Notes under the pieces: model-generated | The model's database searches: none | What the model saw: the letters and a program-made list of their open reading frames with translations, nothing else | What the model was told of the DNA's origin: nothing | Translations under genes and position numbers: made by a program | Shown: one piece after another, positions 7,150 to 16,831 of the stretch | How the letters are laid out: every line of letters starts with the position of its first letter | Position numbering within the stretch: the first letter of the stretch is position 1 | From: an uncultured Clostridia bacterium | GTDB lineage: Bacteria; Bacillota; Clostridia; Christensenellales; CAG-138 | Direction of reading: 5' to 3' | NCBI GenBank assembly: GCA_944366945.1 | Contig: CALVWJ010000012.1 | Location: 1 to 64,000, forward strand | DNA length: 64,000 nt

Positions 7150-8328
7150 ATGCCAAGGTTTACAATCCCAAGGGATATCTATTACGGAAGGGAGAGCATC
7201 GAACGGCTTTCTGCGCTGCGAGGGAAGCGCGCAATGCTCATTGCGGCATCCAGCGAGATGGAGCAGAATGGCTTTTTATGCCGGGCGGAAGCAGCCCTTC
7301 TGCGGACCGGGATGAAAGTGTGCACGCTGGAATTCAATTGGCCTTCACGGGTGGAGGAAACGGCTGCAGAAGGCGCGGCTGCACTGAGCGCCTTTGCGCC
7401 GGATTGGATTGTGGCGTTGGGAAGTACAACCATCGGCATGGCAAAGTTGATGTGGGTGCTTTATGAATACCCGGAGGCAGCCCTTGATGATTTGCGCATG
7501 CCTTACAGCCTGCCTGCACTGCGCCGCAAAGCACGCTTTGCAGCTGTGCCGACTTTGGGTAGCAATGCGCAGGAAGCGGCTGCATTTGCCGAGGTTGCAG
7601 GATCGGAAGAACATGCTGCCTGGGCGGTTGTGGATTATGGCCTTGTGCCAGACCTTGCGCTGATTGATCCGGAGTTTAGCGCAGCCGCATCGCCAGAAAC
7701 AATCGCGCAGGCAGGGGTAGAGGCGCTTGCAAATGCGCTTGATGCGTATGCAGCTTGCATCGGTGCACATTTGGCTGAACCGGCTGCGCAGAAGGCTAGC
7801 GGGCTTATATTTGAGCATTTGCAGGCGGCCCGGATAGAAGACGGCTTCGCAAGGGAGCAGATTCAGTATGCGCAATGCCTTTCCGGCCTTGCATTTTCCA
7901 ATGTAAATGCAGGACTTACACATGCGCTGGTGCGCCAGACAATCGCGCTGTTCCCGGCCTGCCGCGCACATGCGGGGACGGTATGCGGCATCTTTTTGCC
8001 GCATGTGATCCGTTTTAACCTGCGGGAAGCACGGGTATGCGCCCGCTATGCAACCCTTGCGCGTGCGCTCGGGTTGCGGGGCCGGCTGGATACGCAGGCA
8101 GCAGAGGCACTTGCAGAGGAGGTGGAAACGCTTTGCCGCGGGGCCGAGTTGCCGGGTAACCTGCAGGAAATCGGCCTTGCGAAAGAAGCGTTCGAACGGA
8201 ATAAGCGCATGGCAGTAGCGCGCATTGTTTCCGATCCCTGCACGGCAGAAGGAGCAAGGAGCGTAACGGATGGCGATGTAGAGCGCTTGCTTGCGGCCGC
8301 GTTTGGGGAAACAGACGTTTTGGCATAG
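7150..8328 (+). CDS. Iron-type alcohol dehydrogenase homologue lacking metal ligands
   Basis: 392 residues, the size and layout of group III (iron-containing) alcohol dehydrogenases: an N-terminal dinucleotide-binding half and a C-terminal helical half ending around IFLPHVIRFN. Key positions are altered. The GGGSxxD motif reads LGSTTIGMAK; the family Asp and His ligands in the D-A-L-x-H block are Glu191 and Asn195; the histidine four residues after His258 is Arg262. His258 and a displaced His274 remain. It may bind another metal, act as a non-catalytic homologue, or use a new chemistry. It precedes the E2-like gene, which has its own promoter. Confidence 0.82.
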   Translation: MPRFTIPRDIYYGRESIERLSALRGKRAMLIAASSEMEQNGFLCRAEAALLRTGMKVCTLEFNWPSRVEETAAEGAAALSAFAPDWIVALGSTTIGMAKLMWVLYEYPEAALDDLRMPYSLPALRRKARFAAVPTLGSNAQEAAAFAEVAGSEEHAAWAVVDYGLVPDLALIDPEFSAAASPETIAQAGVEALANALDAYAACIGAHLAEPAAQKASGLIFEHLQAARIEDGFAREQIQYAQCLSGLAFSNVNAGLTHALVRQTIALFPACRAHAGTVCGIFLPHVIRFNLREARVCARYATLARALGLRGRLDTQAAEALAEEVETLCRGAELPGNLQEIGLAKEAFERNKRMAVARIVSDPCTAEGARSVTDGDVERLLAAAFGETDVLA

Positions 8329-8335
8329 GATATGT

Positions 8336-8365
8336 TTGACATAACGTCTCCTAAAAGAGTAAAAT
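8336..8365 (+). promoter_or_regulatory. Sigma-A-type promoter for the E2-like gene
   Basis: TTGACA (8336-8341), an 18-bp spacer and TAAAAT (8360-8365) start just after the ADH-like stop codon. This supports the downstream ATG at 8404 as the true start. Confidence 0.7.
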
Positions 8366-8403
8366 ATAAATATATTTTTTCTTTTATATGGAGTCATTCA
8401 AAC

Positions 8404-9315
8404 ATGGAACAAACACGATCTGAAAAGCGTATCCAACCCGCAAAAAGAAAGCGCCGCTGGGGCGATCGATACGATGGACGCCGGCTTCGCTCACTGGATG
8501 CATTTGCTCGCGTGTCGCCTTATATCATGGTGACGCGAAATTCCGCTTCGAACTATTTCATGGACACTGTGGACATCGATGAGATTGAGCGCTACATTCG
8601 GCACAAGCGCAACGATGATGGACTTGTCGGTTTTGGCATCATGCATGTGATCATTGCGGCTTATGTACGCAGCCTTTCGCAAAAGCCGGCCGTAAATCGC
8701 TTCATTTCCGGACAGAAAGTCTATGCACGCAACGGCGTGCAAATCAACCTTACGGTAAAGCGCGAAATGCGCGCCGACGCGCTTGAAACTGTCATTAAAA
8801 TCTCTCCAGAATTGGATGCCACCGCATCTGAAATCTATGAGCTGGTCAAAAAGGAAGTTGAGTTTTCAAAAGAAAATAAGCAGAGCAATTTTGATAAAGC
8901 AGCCAAAGCCTTTGATTTTATTCCGGGACTTCTGCTGAAATTTGCGGTGTGGTTTTTTAAGCTGCTGGATTATTTTGGATTGCTTCCGAAAACGCTTGAG
9001 AAACTCAGCCCATTCCATGGTTCGATGTTTATTACTTCTATGGGTTCTCTGGGCGTGCCGCCGATCTTCCATCACCTGTATGATTTTGGAAATGTGCCTG
9101 TTTTTTGCTCCTTTGGCGCAAAACAGAAAAAATATGAAGTGCAGGCGGATGGATCTGTTGTGGAACGGCGCTTCATTACCTTGATGTGGGTCATGGATGA
9201 GCGTATTTGCGATGGGTTTTATTATTCTACTGCGATCAAATACATCCGAGGTGTTTTACGCAATCCGTTTGTGCTGGATGAGCGTCCCGAGCAGATCATT
9301 GAAGATGTTGATTGA
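8404..9315 (+). CDS. E2-like acyltransferase-fold protein without lipoyl domain
   Basis: 303 residues resembling the catalytic domain of 2-oxo acid dehydrogenase E2 (chloramphenicol acetyltransferase fold). It lacks the lipoyl and subunit-binding domains. The family DHRxxDG motif reads DERICDG, with Glu266 in place of the catalytic histidine and Asp270-Gly271 kept. The central part adds a hydrophobic stretch (LLLKFAVWFFKLLDYFGLL) that could touch the membrane. No E1, E3 or lipoyl gene is nearby. Similar stand-alone proteins occur in Clostridia with unknown role. A terminator follows directly. Confidence 0.78.
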   Translation: MEQTRSEKRIQPAKRKRRWGDRYDGRRLRSLDAFARVSPYIMVTRNSASNYFMDTVDIDEIERYIRHKRNDDGLVGFGIMHVIIAAYVRSLSQKPAVNRFISGQKVYARNGVQINLTVKREMRADALETVIKISPELDATASEIYELVKKEVEFSKENKQSNFDKAAKAFDFIPGLLLKFAVWFFKLLDYFGLLPKTLEKLSPFHGSMFITSMGSLGVPPIFHHLYDFGNVPVFCSFGAKQKKYEVQADGSVVERRFITLMWVMDERICDGFYYSTAIKYIRGVLRNPFVLDERPEQIIEDVD

Positions 9316-9333
9316 ACACGCAATATATGAAAT

Positions 9334-9370
9334 AAAAAGCTGGCTGGAATGTTTCTGGCCAGCTTTTTTA
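9334..9370. terminator. Rho-independent terminator after the E2-like gene
   Basis: AAAAAGCTGGC pairs with GCCAGCTTTTT around a short loop, followed by a T-run. The A-tract on the other side may also serve the converging rsmA gene. Confidence 0.85.
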
Positions 9371-9569
9371 TGAAAAGCTGTGCCTTGCGCATATTGGAAT
9401 GCGATTTTCAAGATTTTTTGCAGCTTTGTGCCTATGATTGTGCGCTTTAAAAACATGGTTGGCTTCCGTTCCAGAATAAAAGAAGTGGAACCGTGAAAGC
9501 AATTCTCACAGTACTTGTTGCGTGCAACAAGCTATCTTGCAATCCGTTTTAGGAAGCTTTTATGTGGGG

Positions 9570-10403
9570 TTACGCCTTAAATGCAAAAGGCTCCCAGCAT
9601 TCTGCTAAGCGGGCAAAAGATTCGGGCGGAAGGGATTCTGCGCGCGCTGCCGGTGGAAGGCCACACGCTTCGAGAAGCGCTGTTGCTCCATCCTTGGAAA
9701 AGCCAGCTGCCCGCAGGTTGTTAAAAAGCGTTTTGCGGCGCATGGCAAATGTTGCTGCGAGCACGTTGGGCAAGGTAGGCAAGCGTAAAACGTCATCTTT
9801 TTGGGTAAATGTGAGTACAACGGAATCCACCTCCGGCTGTGGATAATAGCGCGCAGGTGGGAGCGCCATGCAGGGCGTGATGGAGAAATAGCGTTGGGCA
9901 AGCACTGCCAAAGGCCCGTATTGACGGCTACCGGGGAGGGCAGTGAACCGATCCGCAGCTTCTTTTTGCAACATCAACGCCATGCGAGCGATTGGAAGCG
10001 AGGAGGTCAGCAATTTCATGCAGATTGGCGTGGTAATATAATAAGGCAGGTTGGCAGCAACCACACATGCTGGATCAAGAAAAGGCGATAGCTGTTCTAG
10101 GTCTACCTTCAAAAAATCCGCATGCACAAGTGTAAAGCTGGGCGTGTCATCAAAGCGGCTTTTCAAAATACGCACCATTGCGGCATCAATTTCAACTGCG
10201 ACGACACGCGTTGCATGCTGCAAAAGCACTTCCGTAAGTGCGCCAAGCCCGGGGCCAATTTCAAGAACGGGGAACTGGTTAGGGTTTACTGCGGCCACAA
10301 TCGTTTGCGCCGCTGCTTCATCCGCAAGGAAATTTTGCCCAAGCGCGCGATTGGGCACGATGCCATGGGCCTGCAAAAGCGCTTTGATATCAGCGGTAGT
10401 CAT
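9570..10403 (-). CDS. rsmA: 16S rRNA dimethyladenosine transferase
   Basis: 277 residues (KsgA/RsmA). It dimethylates two adjacent adenosines in the 3'-terminal hairpin of 16S rRNA during small-subunit assembly. The sequence shows GQNFLAD, the SAM-binding EIGPGLGALTEVLL and the catalytic NLPYYI. The start at 10403 follows AAAGGAG; a longer reading upstream lacks a comparable site. It lies downstream of a YabE-like gene in the same direction, the order seen in Bacillus (yabE-rnmV-ksgA), though rnmV is missing here. Confidence 0.96.
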   Translation of the reverse strand: MTTADIKALLQAHGIVPNRALGQNFLADEAAAQTIVAAVNPNQFPVLEIGPGLGALTEVLLQHATRVVAVEIDAAMVRILKSRFDDTPSFTLVHADFLKVDLEQLSPFLDPACVVAANLPYYITTPICMKLLTSSLPIARMALMLQKEAADRFTALPGSRQYGPLAVLAQRYFSITPCMALPPARYYPQPEVDSVVLTFTQKDDVLRLPTLPNVLAATFAMRRKTLFNNLRAAGFSKDGATALLEACGLPPAARAESLPPESFARLAECWEPFAFKA

Positions 10404-10478
10404 AATGCTCCTTTGTTGATGAAAAACAGGAGCGGCAATCCAAAAGATGCACCGCTCCATATTGCCGGCTTGCCATAC

Positions 10479-11669
10479 TCAGCCAAGTTTCACAAGCACG
10501 GTTACATTGCGTTTACGCCCCCAGCGCAGGCATTCCTTTTCCGTATTCATAAATAAGTCGAGCTGGTTTACGGGCGTTCCGTCCTCCCTTTTATAGTTGC
10601 GGAACGCGCCAGTATCCTGCGCTTTGCCGTAGCCATAACCTTTCACATAAATTTCCGTACCGTATGGAATATAGTAGGTATTTACGGCGATCGTACCAAG
10701 CCGCGGCTTTACTCCAGTAGAGGTTTGAGTATCCGCAGTGTAGGCAGTGATATAATCCATGGTCATTTCTACCCACCCGTTTTTGCCGGCTACCGGTGGG
10801 TCTTTATAAATTCGAAATTCACCGCTTAAACTGGTCTGATAATGAATTTTTGTGCCAACTTTTTTGATTTCCGGCGTAGCAGGCGTGATAACCAGCTGGT
10901 CCACGACTTCTTTGGATACGCAGACCCCGTTTTTATAGATCAAACGTTGCGTTACCTGTTTAGTGCCATCCTTACCTTCCTGGAGCAGGACAGGCTTTGT
11001 GTCGTTATAGACGGTATCATCTTTTACAACCTCTTCCTTATATTCGAGCGTCATATAGGAAGTGTCATATTCGGTTACTACATCCGTATGGATAATCTGC
11101 ATGCCGGGCGCAAGATCCTCAAACGAGAGATGAGAGAGCTCGTCGTTCACGTCGTACTGCACATCCACGGCGCGCAGCGCGTCTCCTACAGTGCCGCCCG
11201 TTGTGTGCAACAACGCGACCCCATTTTCGGATTTGACCGCAACAGGAAATGCACGGGTAATGGAGATCTCCATCCCGTCCGTAAGCTGGTCCGTTAGCGC
11301 GCAGGAAAGGGAGTCCTCACTTGAGAGCGTAATGCCGCGATCCTTTAAAAATGTGCGAACGTCCGTGGGGAACACGAAGTGTTCATCCGTTACCCCATCT
11401 GCGGAAAAGTATACCGTGATGCGCGGATCTGGAGCGGTAGCAAGGGAAACGAACCACGCAGCGCCTGCAAGAACGGCAAGCGCAAGGAAAATATCGAGCG
11501 CAGTAAGCCACCATTTTCGCCCAGAAGGGATAGGGGCCTTTCCGGCCCAGCTGCTGGCGGGCGCCTTGGGTGCAGCTTCTGCACGCGCTGGAGCATGCTC
11601 CTTTGCGCGCTTCCACAATGCCGCAGGCGTATATTGCTTAATATTGTCGATTGCTTTCATAGTATGCAT
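10479..11669 (-). CDS. YabE-like cell-wall protein with DUF348, G5 and 3D domains
   Basis: 396 residues. A cytoplasmic tail of about 55 residues and one membrane segment (LDIFLALAVLAGAAWFV) anchor it in the membrane. Outside are two ubiquitin-like DUF348 repeats (about 80-195), a G5 domain, and a C-terminal 3D domain with IPYGTEIYVKGYGYG, DTGAF and QLDLFM. 3D domains are related to the Rpf/MltA catalytic fold, so a peptidoglycan-cleaving role in growth or spore germination is likely. The start at 11669 is 6 bp from AGGAGG. It is divergent from the PBP gene. Confidence 0.88.
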   Translation of the reverse strand: MHTMKAIDNIKQYTPAALWKRAKEHAPARAEAAPKAPASSWAGKAPIPSGRKWWLTALDIFLALAVLAGAAWFVSLATAPDPRITVYFSADGVTDEHFVFPTDVRTFLKDRGITLSSEDSLSCALTDQLTDGMEISITRAFPVAVKSENGVALLHTTGGTVGDALRAVDVQYDVNDELSHLSFEDLAPGMQIIHTDVVTEYDTSYMTLEYKEEVVKDDTVYNDTKPVLLQEGKDGTKQVTQRLIYKNGVCVSKEVVDQLVITPATPEIKKVGTKIHYQTSLSGEFRIYKDPPVAGKNGWVEMTMDYITAYTADTQTSTGVKPRLGTIAVNTYYIPYGTEIYVKGYGYGKAQDTGAFRNYKREDGTPVNQLDLFMNTEKECLRWGRKRNVTVLVKLG

Positions 11670-11761
11670 ATTATAGCCTCCTAACGGGGAATGTGTCAAA
11701 TCCGCGAATTTTATTGGATGGCATATCCGTGCGGTTTACAGAAGATTGTTGCCAGGTTATA

Positions 11762-14026
11762 ATGAATCAATCCGTATCCGAAAGGATGGAATACCAAAAA
11801 CAAGAAAGGGTGCGCGCGCGCTGGAACGGTAGCGAATTGAAACAGACACAAGAGAAAAAACATCGGGGTGCAATTAAGCGTATCCTGGCGGGGACAGTGC
11901 TCGTAGCGCTTATATTGCCCTATACCGCTGGTTGTGCGCAAGCGCAACAGCGTTCGGGTAAGGCAGCGATCGAAGCATTTCTGGACTGCATTTCCACAGA
12001 GGATTATGCTGGTGCATACGCCCTGCTTGCATCTTCTGTGCGCAACGATGGAGAGGAAACAAAAGAAAAACGCGTAACGGAACAGGAGTTTGTGAACCGT
12101 TATATCAATATTTTTGACGCGCTGGAAATCACGGCCGTGGAATACAAAAACCTCTCCGTCACAAGTGGGGAGATCCTTTGCAAAGCTACGTTTGATGGCG
12201 TATATTCCTCCGGGTTTGCTGGAGAGATGGAAAATAGCTTTAGTCTTCTTGCAACACGCGAGGGCGGCGAATGGCGTATTGAATGGTCACCTGCACTAAT
12301 CTTTCCCGAGATGGAGTGGGGAGACACAGTGCGTGTGGCTACGCTTTCGGCTGAACGCGGTGAGATCCTTTCGGATGGCTCGCTTCTTGCGGCTACCGTT
12401 GGCACAATCAGCGTTTATGCGGCGCCTTCCAAAATTGAAGATATGCCGCTTTTCCTTGCGCAAGTTTCCCCTCTGCTCGGCATGACGCAAGAGGAGATTG
12501 AAAAAGCGCTTGAAAAGGAATACAACGATGTCGCTATTCTTAAACAGTATTACAGCGATGAGCTTTCCGAATCAACCGTGGAGCAGCTTCTTTTGATTAC
12601 GGGAATCGGTATTGATTATGGTAATTATGGTGAGCACCGGGAATATCCATATGGCTCCCTGCTTGCGCATCTGATCGGTTATGTTGGTGCGGTGCCATCC
12701 TCGAGCAAAGAAGAACTCGAAGCAGAGCTTGCGGCGCTCAACGAAGGGCGCACGGAACGGGATGGCCTTTACACTTCAGACTCCATCGTGGGCCGCTTGG
12801 GCCTTGAAAAACAATACGAACAGGAACTGCGCGGGAAAGATGGGGAGATGATCTATATCTGCACGGAGGAAGGAACGAACCGTCGCACGCTGTACCGCTT
12901 AGATCCTGTGGATGGCTATGATTTGGAGCTCACCATTGATGTAGAGCTGCAGCAGCGCCTTGATGAGGTAATGGAACTCGTGCTATTTGGGGACACTACG
13001 GCGGGTGCTGTCATAGTGATGAATCCGCTTACAGGTGCGGTGCAGGCGATGAGCTCCTATCCAAGCTATGATCTTAACTTGTTTACGCGCGGCATCAGCC
13101 AAAAGGATTATAACGAATTGCTTAACGATCCTGCAAAACCTCTCATCAACCGCGTTACACAGGGCCTTTATCCCCCAGGTTCTACCATGAAGGTATTTAC
13201 TGGGGCAGCCGCATTGGATCTTGGCGTGTTGGATCCAGATTATGCTTTTGATGAGAGCCAGATTGAGGACGATTATTGGACGCCTACAGAATATGGCGCG
13301 TGGATTTGGACGCCAATTAAGCGCACGCATGTGAATTACCCCATCAGCGGCCCGCTCAATATGCGTAAAGCATTTATCCATTCGGATAATATCTATTTTG
13401 CCAATGCAGCGCTTCTCATTGGATGGGAAGCGTTTGAGGATTATCTGGAGGGGATTGGATTTACAGAAAGCATTCCATTTGATATCGGCGTGGCACAGCC
13501 GCAGCTTGTCAATGAAGACACGGAGATGAGCTATAAGCTCCTGGCTGACAGCGGTTATGGCCAGGGCGAAATTTTGGTGACCCCGCTGCAACTTGCAGCC
13601 ATGTTTGCTTCGTTTGCAAATGGGGGAGATATTGCAATACCCTATGTTGTTGAGGGCGTATATAAGGAAAACGGCGTAAAATATGAGGTAGTGACGCAGC
13701 ATGAAACAAGCCTGTGGAAGGAGAACGTAATTTCGGAGGCTGCGATTGAAACGATCACTCCCATGCTCAAAGATGTTGTGGACAGAAGCATTAACGGAAC
13801 CGGCCGAGAGCTTAAAGTAGAAAACTGCGTTGTTGCAGCAAAAACCGGTACCGCCGAAATCGGGGATGATAAGAGCCGAGAAATCTCCTGGTTTGCCGGG
13901 TACCGCACCGGCGTTTCCGAGGAGGATGCCCGCCTTGTGCTCGTCATGCTTGAAGTGCCAGCGGATACGAAATATTCATCGTTGAAATTTGATATTGCGC
14001 GTTCTATGCTTGAACTGGATGTATAG
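11762..14026 (+). CDS. MecA-type class B penicillin-binding protein, probable lipoprotein
   Basis: 754 residues. A basic cytoplasmic tail of about 40 residues, a hydrophobic segment and a TAGC lipobox (Cys58) come first. An NTF2-like MecA_N domain follows (about 63-185), then a PBP dimerisation domain, then the transpeptidase. Active-site motifs are STMK (about 474), SDN (about 541) and KTGT (about 694). The closest familiar protein is PBP3 (PbpC) of Bacillus subtilis, a lipoprotein of the same layout and a relative of low-affinity PBP2a. It cross-links peptidoglycan. The start is uncertain: an in-frame GTG lies at 11693 and another ATG at 11786. Confidence 0.9.
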   Translation: MNQSVSERMEYQKQERVRARWNGSELKQTQEKKHRGAIKRILAGTVLVALILPYTAGCAQAQQRSGKAAIEAFLDCISTEDYAGAYALLASSVRNDGEETKEKRVTEQEFVNRYINIFDALEITAVEYKNLSVTSGEILCKATFDGVYSSGFAGEMENSFSLLATREGGEWRIEWSPALIFPEMEWGDTVRVATLSAERGEILSDGSLLAATVGTISVYAAPSKIEDMPLFLAQVSPLLGMTQEEIEKALEKEYNDVAILKQYYSDELSESTVEQLLLITGIGIDYGNYGEHREYPYGSLLAHLIGYVGAVPSSSKEELEAELAALNEGRTERDGLYTSDSIVGRLGLEKQYEQELRGKDGEMIYICTEEGTNRRTLYRLDPVDGYDLELTIDVELQQRLDEVMELVLFGDTTAGAVIVMNPLTGAVQAMSSYPSYDLNLFTRGISQKDYNELLNDPAKPLINRVTQGLYPPGSTMKVFTGAAALDLGVLDPDYAFDESQIEDDYWTPTEYGAWIWTPIKRTHVNYPISGPLNMRKAFIHSDNIYFANAALLIGWEAFEDYLEGIGFTESIPFDIGVAQPQLVNEDTEMSYKLLADSGYGQGEILVTPLQLAAMFASFANGGDIAIPYVVEGVYKENGVKYEVVTQHETSLWKENVISEAAIETITPMLKDVVDRSINGTGRELKVENCVVAAKTGTAEIGDDKSREISWFAGYRTGVSEEDARLVLVMLEVPADTKYSSLKFDIARSMLELDV

Positions 14027-14081
14027 GTTGTCCCCACTGGGGGGTGCAGCCCAAAATCAGCCCAGTTTTCAGCGGAATCAT

Positions 14082-14110
14082 TTGACATTGCCTGTTCTCT
14101 GGCGTAAAAT
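14082..14110 (+). promoter_or_regulatory. Sigma-A-type promoter of the CoA-transferase/thiolase operon
   Basis: TTGACA (14082-14087), a 17-bp spacer and TAAAAT (14105-14110), an almost consensus promoter 87 bp before the first gene. Confidence 0.8.
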
Positions 14111-14196
14111 AAAAGGGCGTGGGTGTAAACCATACGCCTTTCTTGCTGTGTGCTGTAAAAGCGGCGCAAGGTTCATTACTATACAGGAGGATTTCT

Positions 14197-14886
14197 ATGA
14201 GAAACAAGATCATCACCGCACAGCAGGCCGTCGATCTCATTCCGGATGGAGCAACGATCATGATGGGCGGCTTTGTCGGCTGCGGCAGCGCATTGAGCGT
14301 GATCGATGCGCTTTCCAAGAGCGGAAAGGGCCATTTCCACACCATCCATAACGATTCGTCCAAGATGAATGGGCCGGATGGGGACGAATATTACAGCTGG
14401 GCCAAAATGATCCACAACGGCCAGATTGAAGGTTATATTGGCAGCCATCTTGGCACCAATCCGGAAGCGGTCGAAAAGTGGGCAAGCGGTGAGCTGAAGG
14501 TGGATCTTGTTCCGCAGGGCAGCCTCGCGGAGATGATCCGCGCGGGCGGCGCGGGCCTCGGCGGCGTAATTACGCCGACTGGTGTTGGCACCCTTGTGGA
14601 GGATAGCCCCCTTGTACGTGGCAAAGTCAATTATGATGGCAAGGATTATCTTGTAATGAAGCCCCTGCGTGCAGATGTGGCGCTCATCGGCGCTTATAAA
14701 GTGGATAAGCTGGGCAACGTTTGGTACAAAGGCTCTGCGCAAAACTTCAACCGTGTAATGGCAACGGCAGCGGACATCGTAATCGTGGAAGCGGAGCACC
14801 TTGTAGAAGTTGGCGAGATCGAGCCTGAAAACGTGATGACACCGGGCATCCTGGTCGATTATATCGTAGTAAGGGAGGGCAAATAA
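14197..14886 (+). CDS. atoD: Acetate/butyrate--acetoacetate CoA-transferase, subunit A
   Basis: 229 residues, the alpha subunit of a class I CoA-transferase. Visible blocks are GGFVGCGSA (CoA-binding glycine-rich loop), VDLVPQGSLAEMIRAGGAGLGG and ADVALIGAYKVDKLGN. With the beta subunit 1 bp downstream it moves CoA between acetoacetyl- or butyryl-type acyl-CoA and short fatty acids. The start follows CAGGAGG. Substrate specificity cannot be read from the sequence. The thiolase behind it points to C4 (acetoacetyl-CoA) metabolism. Confidence 0.9.
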   Translation: MRNKIITAQQAVDLIPDGATIMMGGFVGCGSALSVIDALSKSGKGHFHTIHNDSSKMNGPDGDEYYSWAKMIHNGQIEGYIGSHLGTNPEAVEKWASGELKVDLVPQGSLAEMIRAGGAGLGGVITPTGVGTLVEDSPLVRGKVNYDGKDYLVMKPLRADVALIGAYKVDKLGNVWYKGSAQNFNRVMATAADIVIVEAEHLVEVGEIEPENVMTPGILVDYIVVREGK

Positions 14887-14887
14887 G

Positions 14888-15547
14888 ATGGAAAAAAGCT
14901 TGATTAAACCATTTATTGCAAAGCGCGTCGCGCAGGAATTCACCGATGGCATGGTAGTCAACCTGGGCATTGGTCTGCCCGTGCTGTGCACTTCCTTCCT
15001 GCCGGAAGGCATCCATGTTACTGTGCACTCCGAGCTTGGCATCGTAGGCCAGGGCCCTGCGCCGGATGAAGCAAACGCGGATCCCATGCATATTGTGGAT
15101 GCTGGCGGCTCTCCTTCTTCCATTGTAGCTGGCGGCGCATTCACCGATTCTGCCGAGAGCTTTGGCTTGATTCGCGGTGGCCATGTGGATGCGGTCGTCC
15201 TGGGCGGCCTTGAAGTGGATCAAGAAGGCGGCCTTGCCAACTGGATTATCCCCGGGAAGAGGATGCCGGGCATGGGTGGCGCTATGGACCTGCTCGTTGG
15301 TGCGAAGAAAGTCATCGTGGCGATGGAGCACACCGCAAAGGGGAACCCCAAAATCCTTAAGAAATGTCGCCTTCCCTATACGGCGATCAATTGCGTAAAC
15401 ATGATCGTTACCGAGATGGGTGTGATGGATGTTACGCCGGAAGGCATCGTGCTCCGCGAGTATAACCCCGAGTTTACTGTTGAGCAGATCCAAGCCGCAA
15501 CCGAAGCGGAACTCATCATCAGCCCAGACTTGAAACCCATGGCTTAA
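14888..15547 (+). CDS. atoA: Acetate/butyrate--acetoacetate CoA-transferase, subunit B
   Basis: 219 residues, the beta subunit of the same class I CoA-transferase. The catalytic glutamate is in [17 protein letters not shown] and [19 protein letters not shown] are also family blocks. It starts 1 bp after the A subunit, so equal synthesis is expected. It forms the active site at the subunit interface and works in the cytoplasm. Confidence 0.92.
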   Translation: MEKSLIKPFIAKRVAQEFTDGMVVNLGIGLPVLCTSFLPEGIHVTVHSELGIVGQGPAPDEANADPMHIVDAGGSPSSIVAGGAFTDSAESFGLIRGGHVDAVVLGGLEVDQEGGLANWIIPGKRMPGMGGAMDLLVGAKKVIVAMEHTAKGNPKILKKCRLPYTAINCVNMIVTEMGVMDVTPEGIVLREYNPEFTVEQIQAATEAELIISPDLKPMA

Positions 15548-15590
15548 CCTTCGGCATTGGCCGATAAAAATATTGCAAGGAGAAACGACT

Positions 15591-16772
15591 ATGGCAAAGG
15601 AAATCGTATTGGCTGGCGCATGCCGCACGGCACTTGGCAAATTCGGCGGCTCTTTAACGAACACACCTGCTGTTGAGCTTGGCGCAATTGTAATTAAGGA
15701 AGCGATGCGCCGCGCTGGTATCAAGCCGGAAGATGTAGATGAAGTCCTCATGGGCAACGTGCTGCAAGCCGGCCTTGGTCAGAGCCCTGCCCGCCAGGCT
15801 GCTGTGAAAGCGGGCATTCCGGTGGAAGTTCCTGCCCTTACCGTAAACAACGTTTGCGGTTCCGGCTTGAAGGTTGTCAACATGGCTGCTGCGATGATCG
15901 AGGCAGGCGAAGCGGATGTGATGGTCGTTGGCGGCATGGAAAACATGAGCGCGGCGCCCTATGCGCTGCCCCAGGCGCGCTTCGGCTACCGCATGAATGA
16001 TGGCAAACTGGTCGATGTCATGATCAAGGATGGCCTTTGGGATGCGTTCAACGATTATCACATGGGTATCACTGCGGAGAATGTTGCGGAGAAATACGGG
16101 ATCACCCGCGAAATGCAGGATGAATTCGCAGCATGGAGCCAGCAGAAGTGCGAAGCGGCACAGAAGAGCGGCAGGTTCGATGAAGAGATCGTCCCTGTGC
16201 CCGTAAAGGTTAAGAAGGAGATCGTTGAATTCAAGGTAGATGAATTCCCGCGCGCGGGCGTAACGGCAGAGAGCATCAGCAAGCTCAAGCCCGCCTTCAA
16301 GAAGGATGGCACCGTTACTGCTGCAAACGCATCCGGCATCAACGATGGCGCTGCTGCGCTCGTTATTATGACGGCTGAGAAGGCGAAAGAGTTGGGCGTC
16401 ACCCCCATGGCGAAATTCATCGGCGGAGCAAGCGCGGGTGTTGATCCTTCCATCATGGGTGTCGGCCCGGTCTATGCGACCCGCAAGGCGCTCAAGAAGA
16501 CCGGAATGACGCTGGATCAGATCGACCTCATCGAGGCCAACGAGGCGTTTGCAGCGCAGTCTGTTGCGGTTGCCAATGAGCTTGGCTTTGATAAATCCAA
16601 AGTCAACGTAAACGGCGGCGCAATTGCTCTCGGGCACCCCATTGGTGCTTCCGGTTGCCGCATCCTGGTTACGCTTCTCTACGAGCTCAAACATTCCGGC
16701 AAGAAGACCGGCCTTGCTACGCTGTGCATCGGCGGTGGCATGGGTGTTGCCACGATCGTAGAAGCGCTGTAA
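15591..16772 (+). CDS. thlA: Acetyl-CoA acetyltransferase (thiolase)
   Basis: 393 residues, normal thiolase length. It condenses two acetyl-CoA to acetoacetyl-CoA or runs the reverse. Catalytic residues are visible in NNVCGSGL (nucleophilic Cys, near 88), GHPIGASG (His) and CIGGGMG (second Cys). The start has AAGGAG at proper spacing. Its place behind the CoA-transferase genes suggests acetoacetate or butyrate-type fermentation or ketone degradation. No crotonase or hydroxybutyryl-CoA dehydrogenase is in the window. Confidence 0.96.
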   Translation: MAKEIVLAGACRTALGKFGGSLTNTPAVELGAIVIKEAMRRAGIKPEDVDEVLMGNVLQAGLGQSPARQAAVKAGIPVEVPALTVNNVCGSGLKVVNMAAAMIEAGEADVMVVGGMENMSAAPYALPQARFGYRMNDGKLVDVMIKDGLWDAFNDYHMGITAENVAEKYGITREMQDEFAAWSQQKCEAAQKSGRFDEEIVPVPVKVKKEIVEFKVDEFPRAGVTAESISKLKPAFKKDGTVTAANASGINDGAAALVIMTAEKAKELGVTPMAKFIGGASAGVDPSIMGVGPVYATRKALKKTGMTLDQIDLIEANEAFAAQSVAVANELGFDKSKVNVNGGAIALGHPIGASGCRILVTLLYELKHSGKKTGLATLCIGGGMGVATIVEAL

Positions 16773-16786
16773 GAATTTGGGCTTTA

Positions 16787-16820
16787 TGCGGGCGGCTCGG
16801 AAGGGCCGCTCCGCTTTTTT
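16787..16820 (+). terminator. Terminator/attenuator between thiolase and thioesterase
   Basis: A GC-rich imperfect hairpin (GCGGGCGGC with GCCGCTCCGC) is followed by six Ts. The thioesterase ribosome-binding site begins immediately after, so only part of the transcription probably continues into that gene. Confidence 0.6.
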
Positions 16821-16831
16821 CTGGAGGAATT

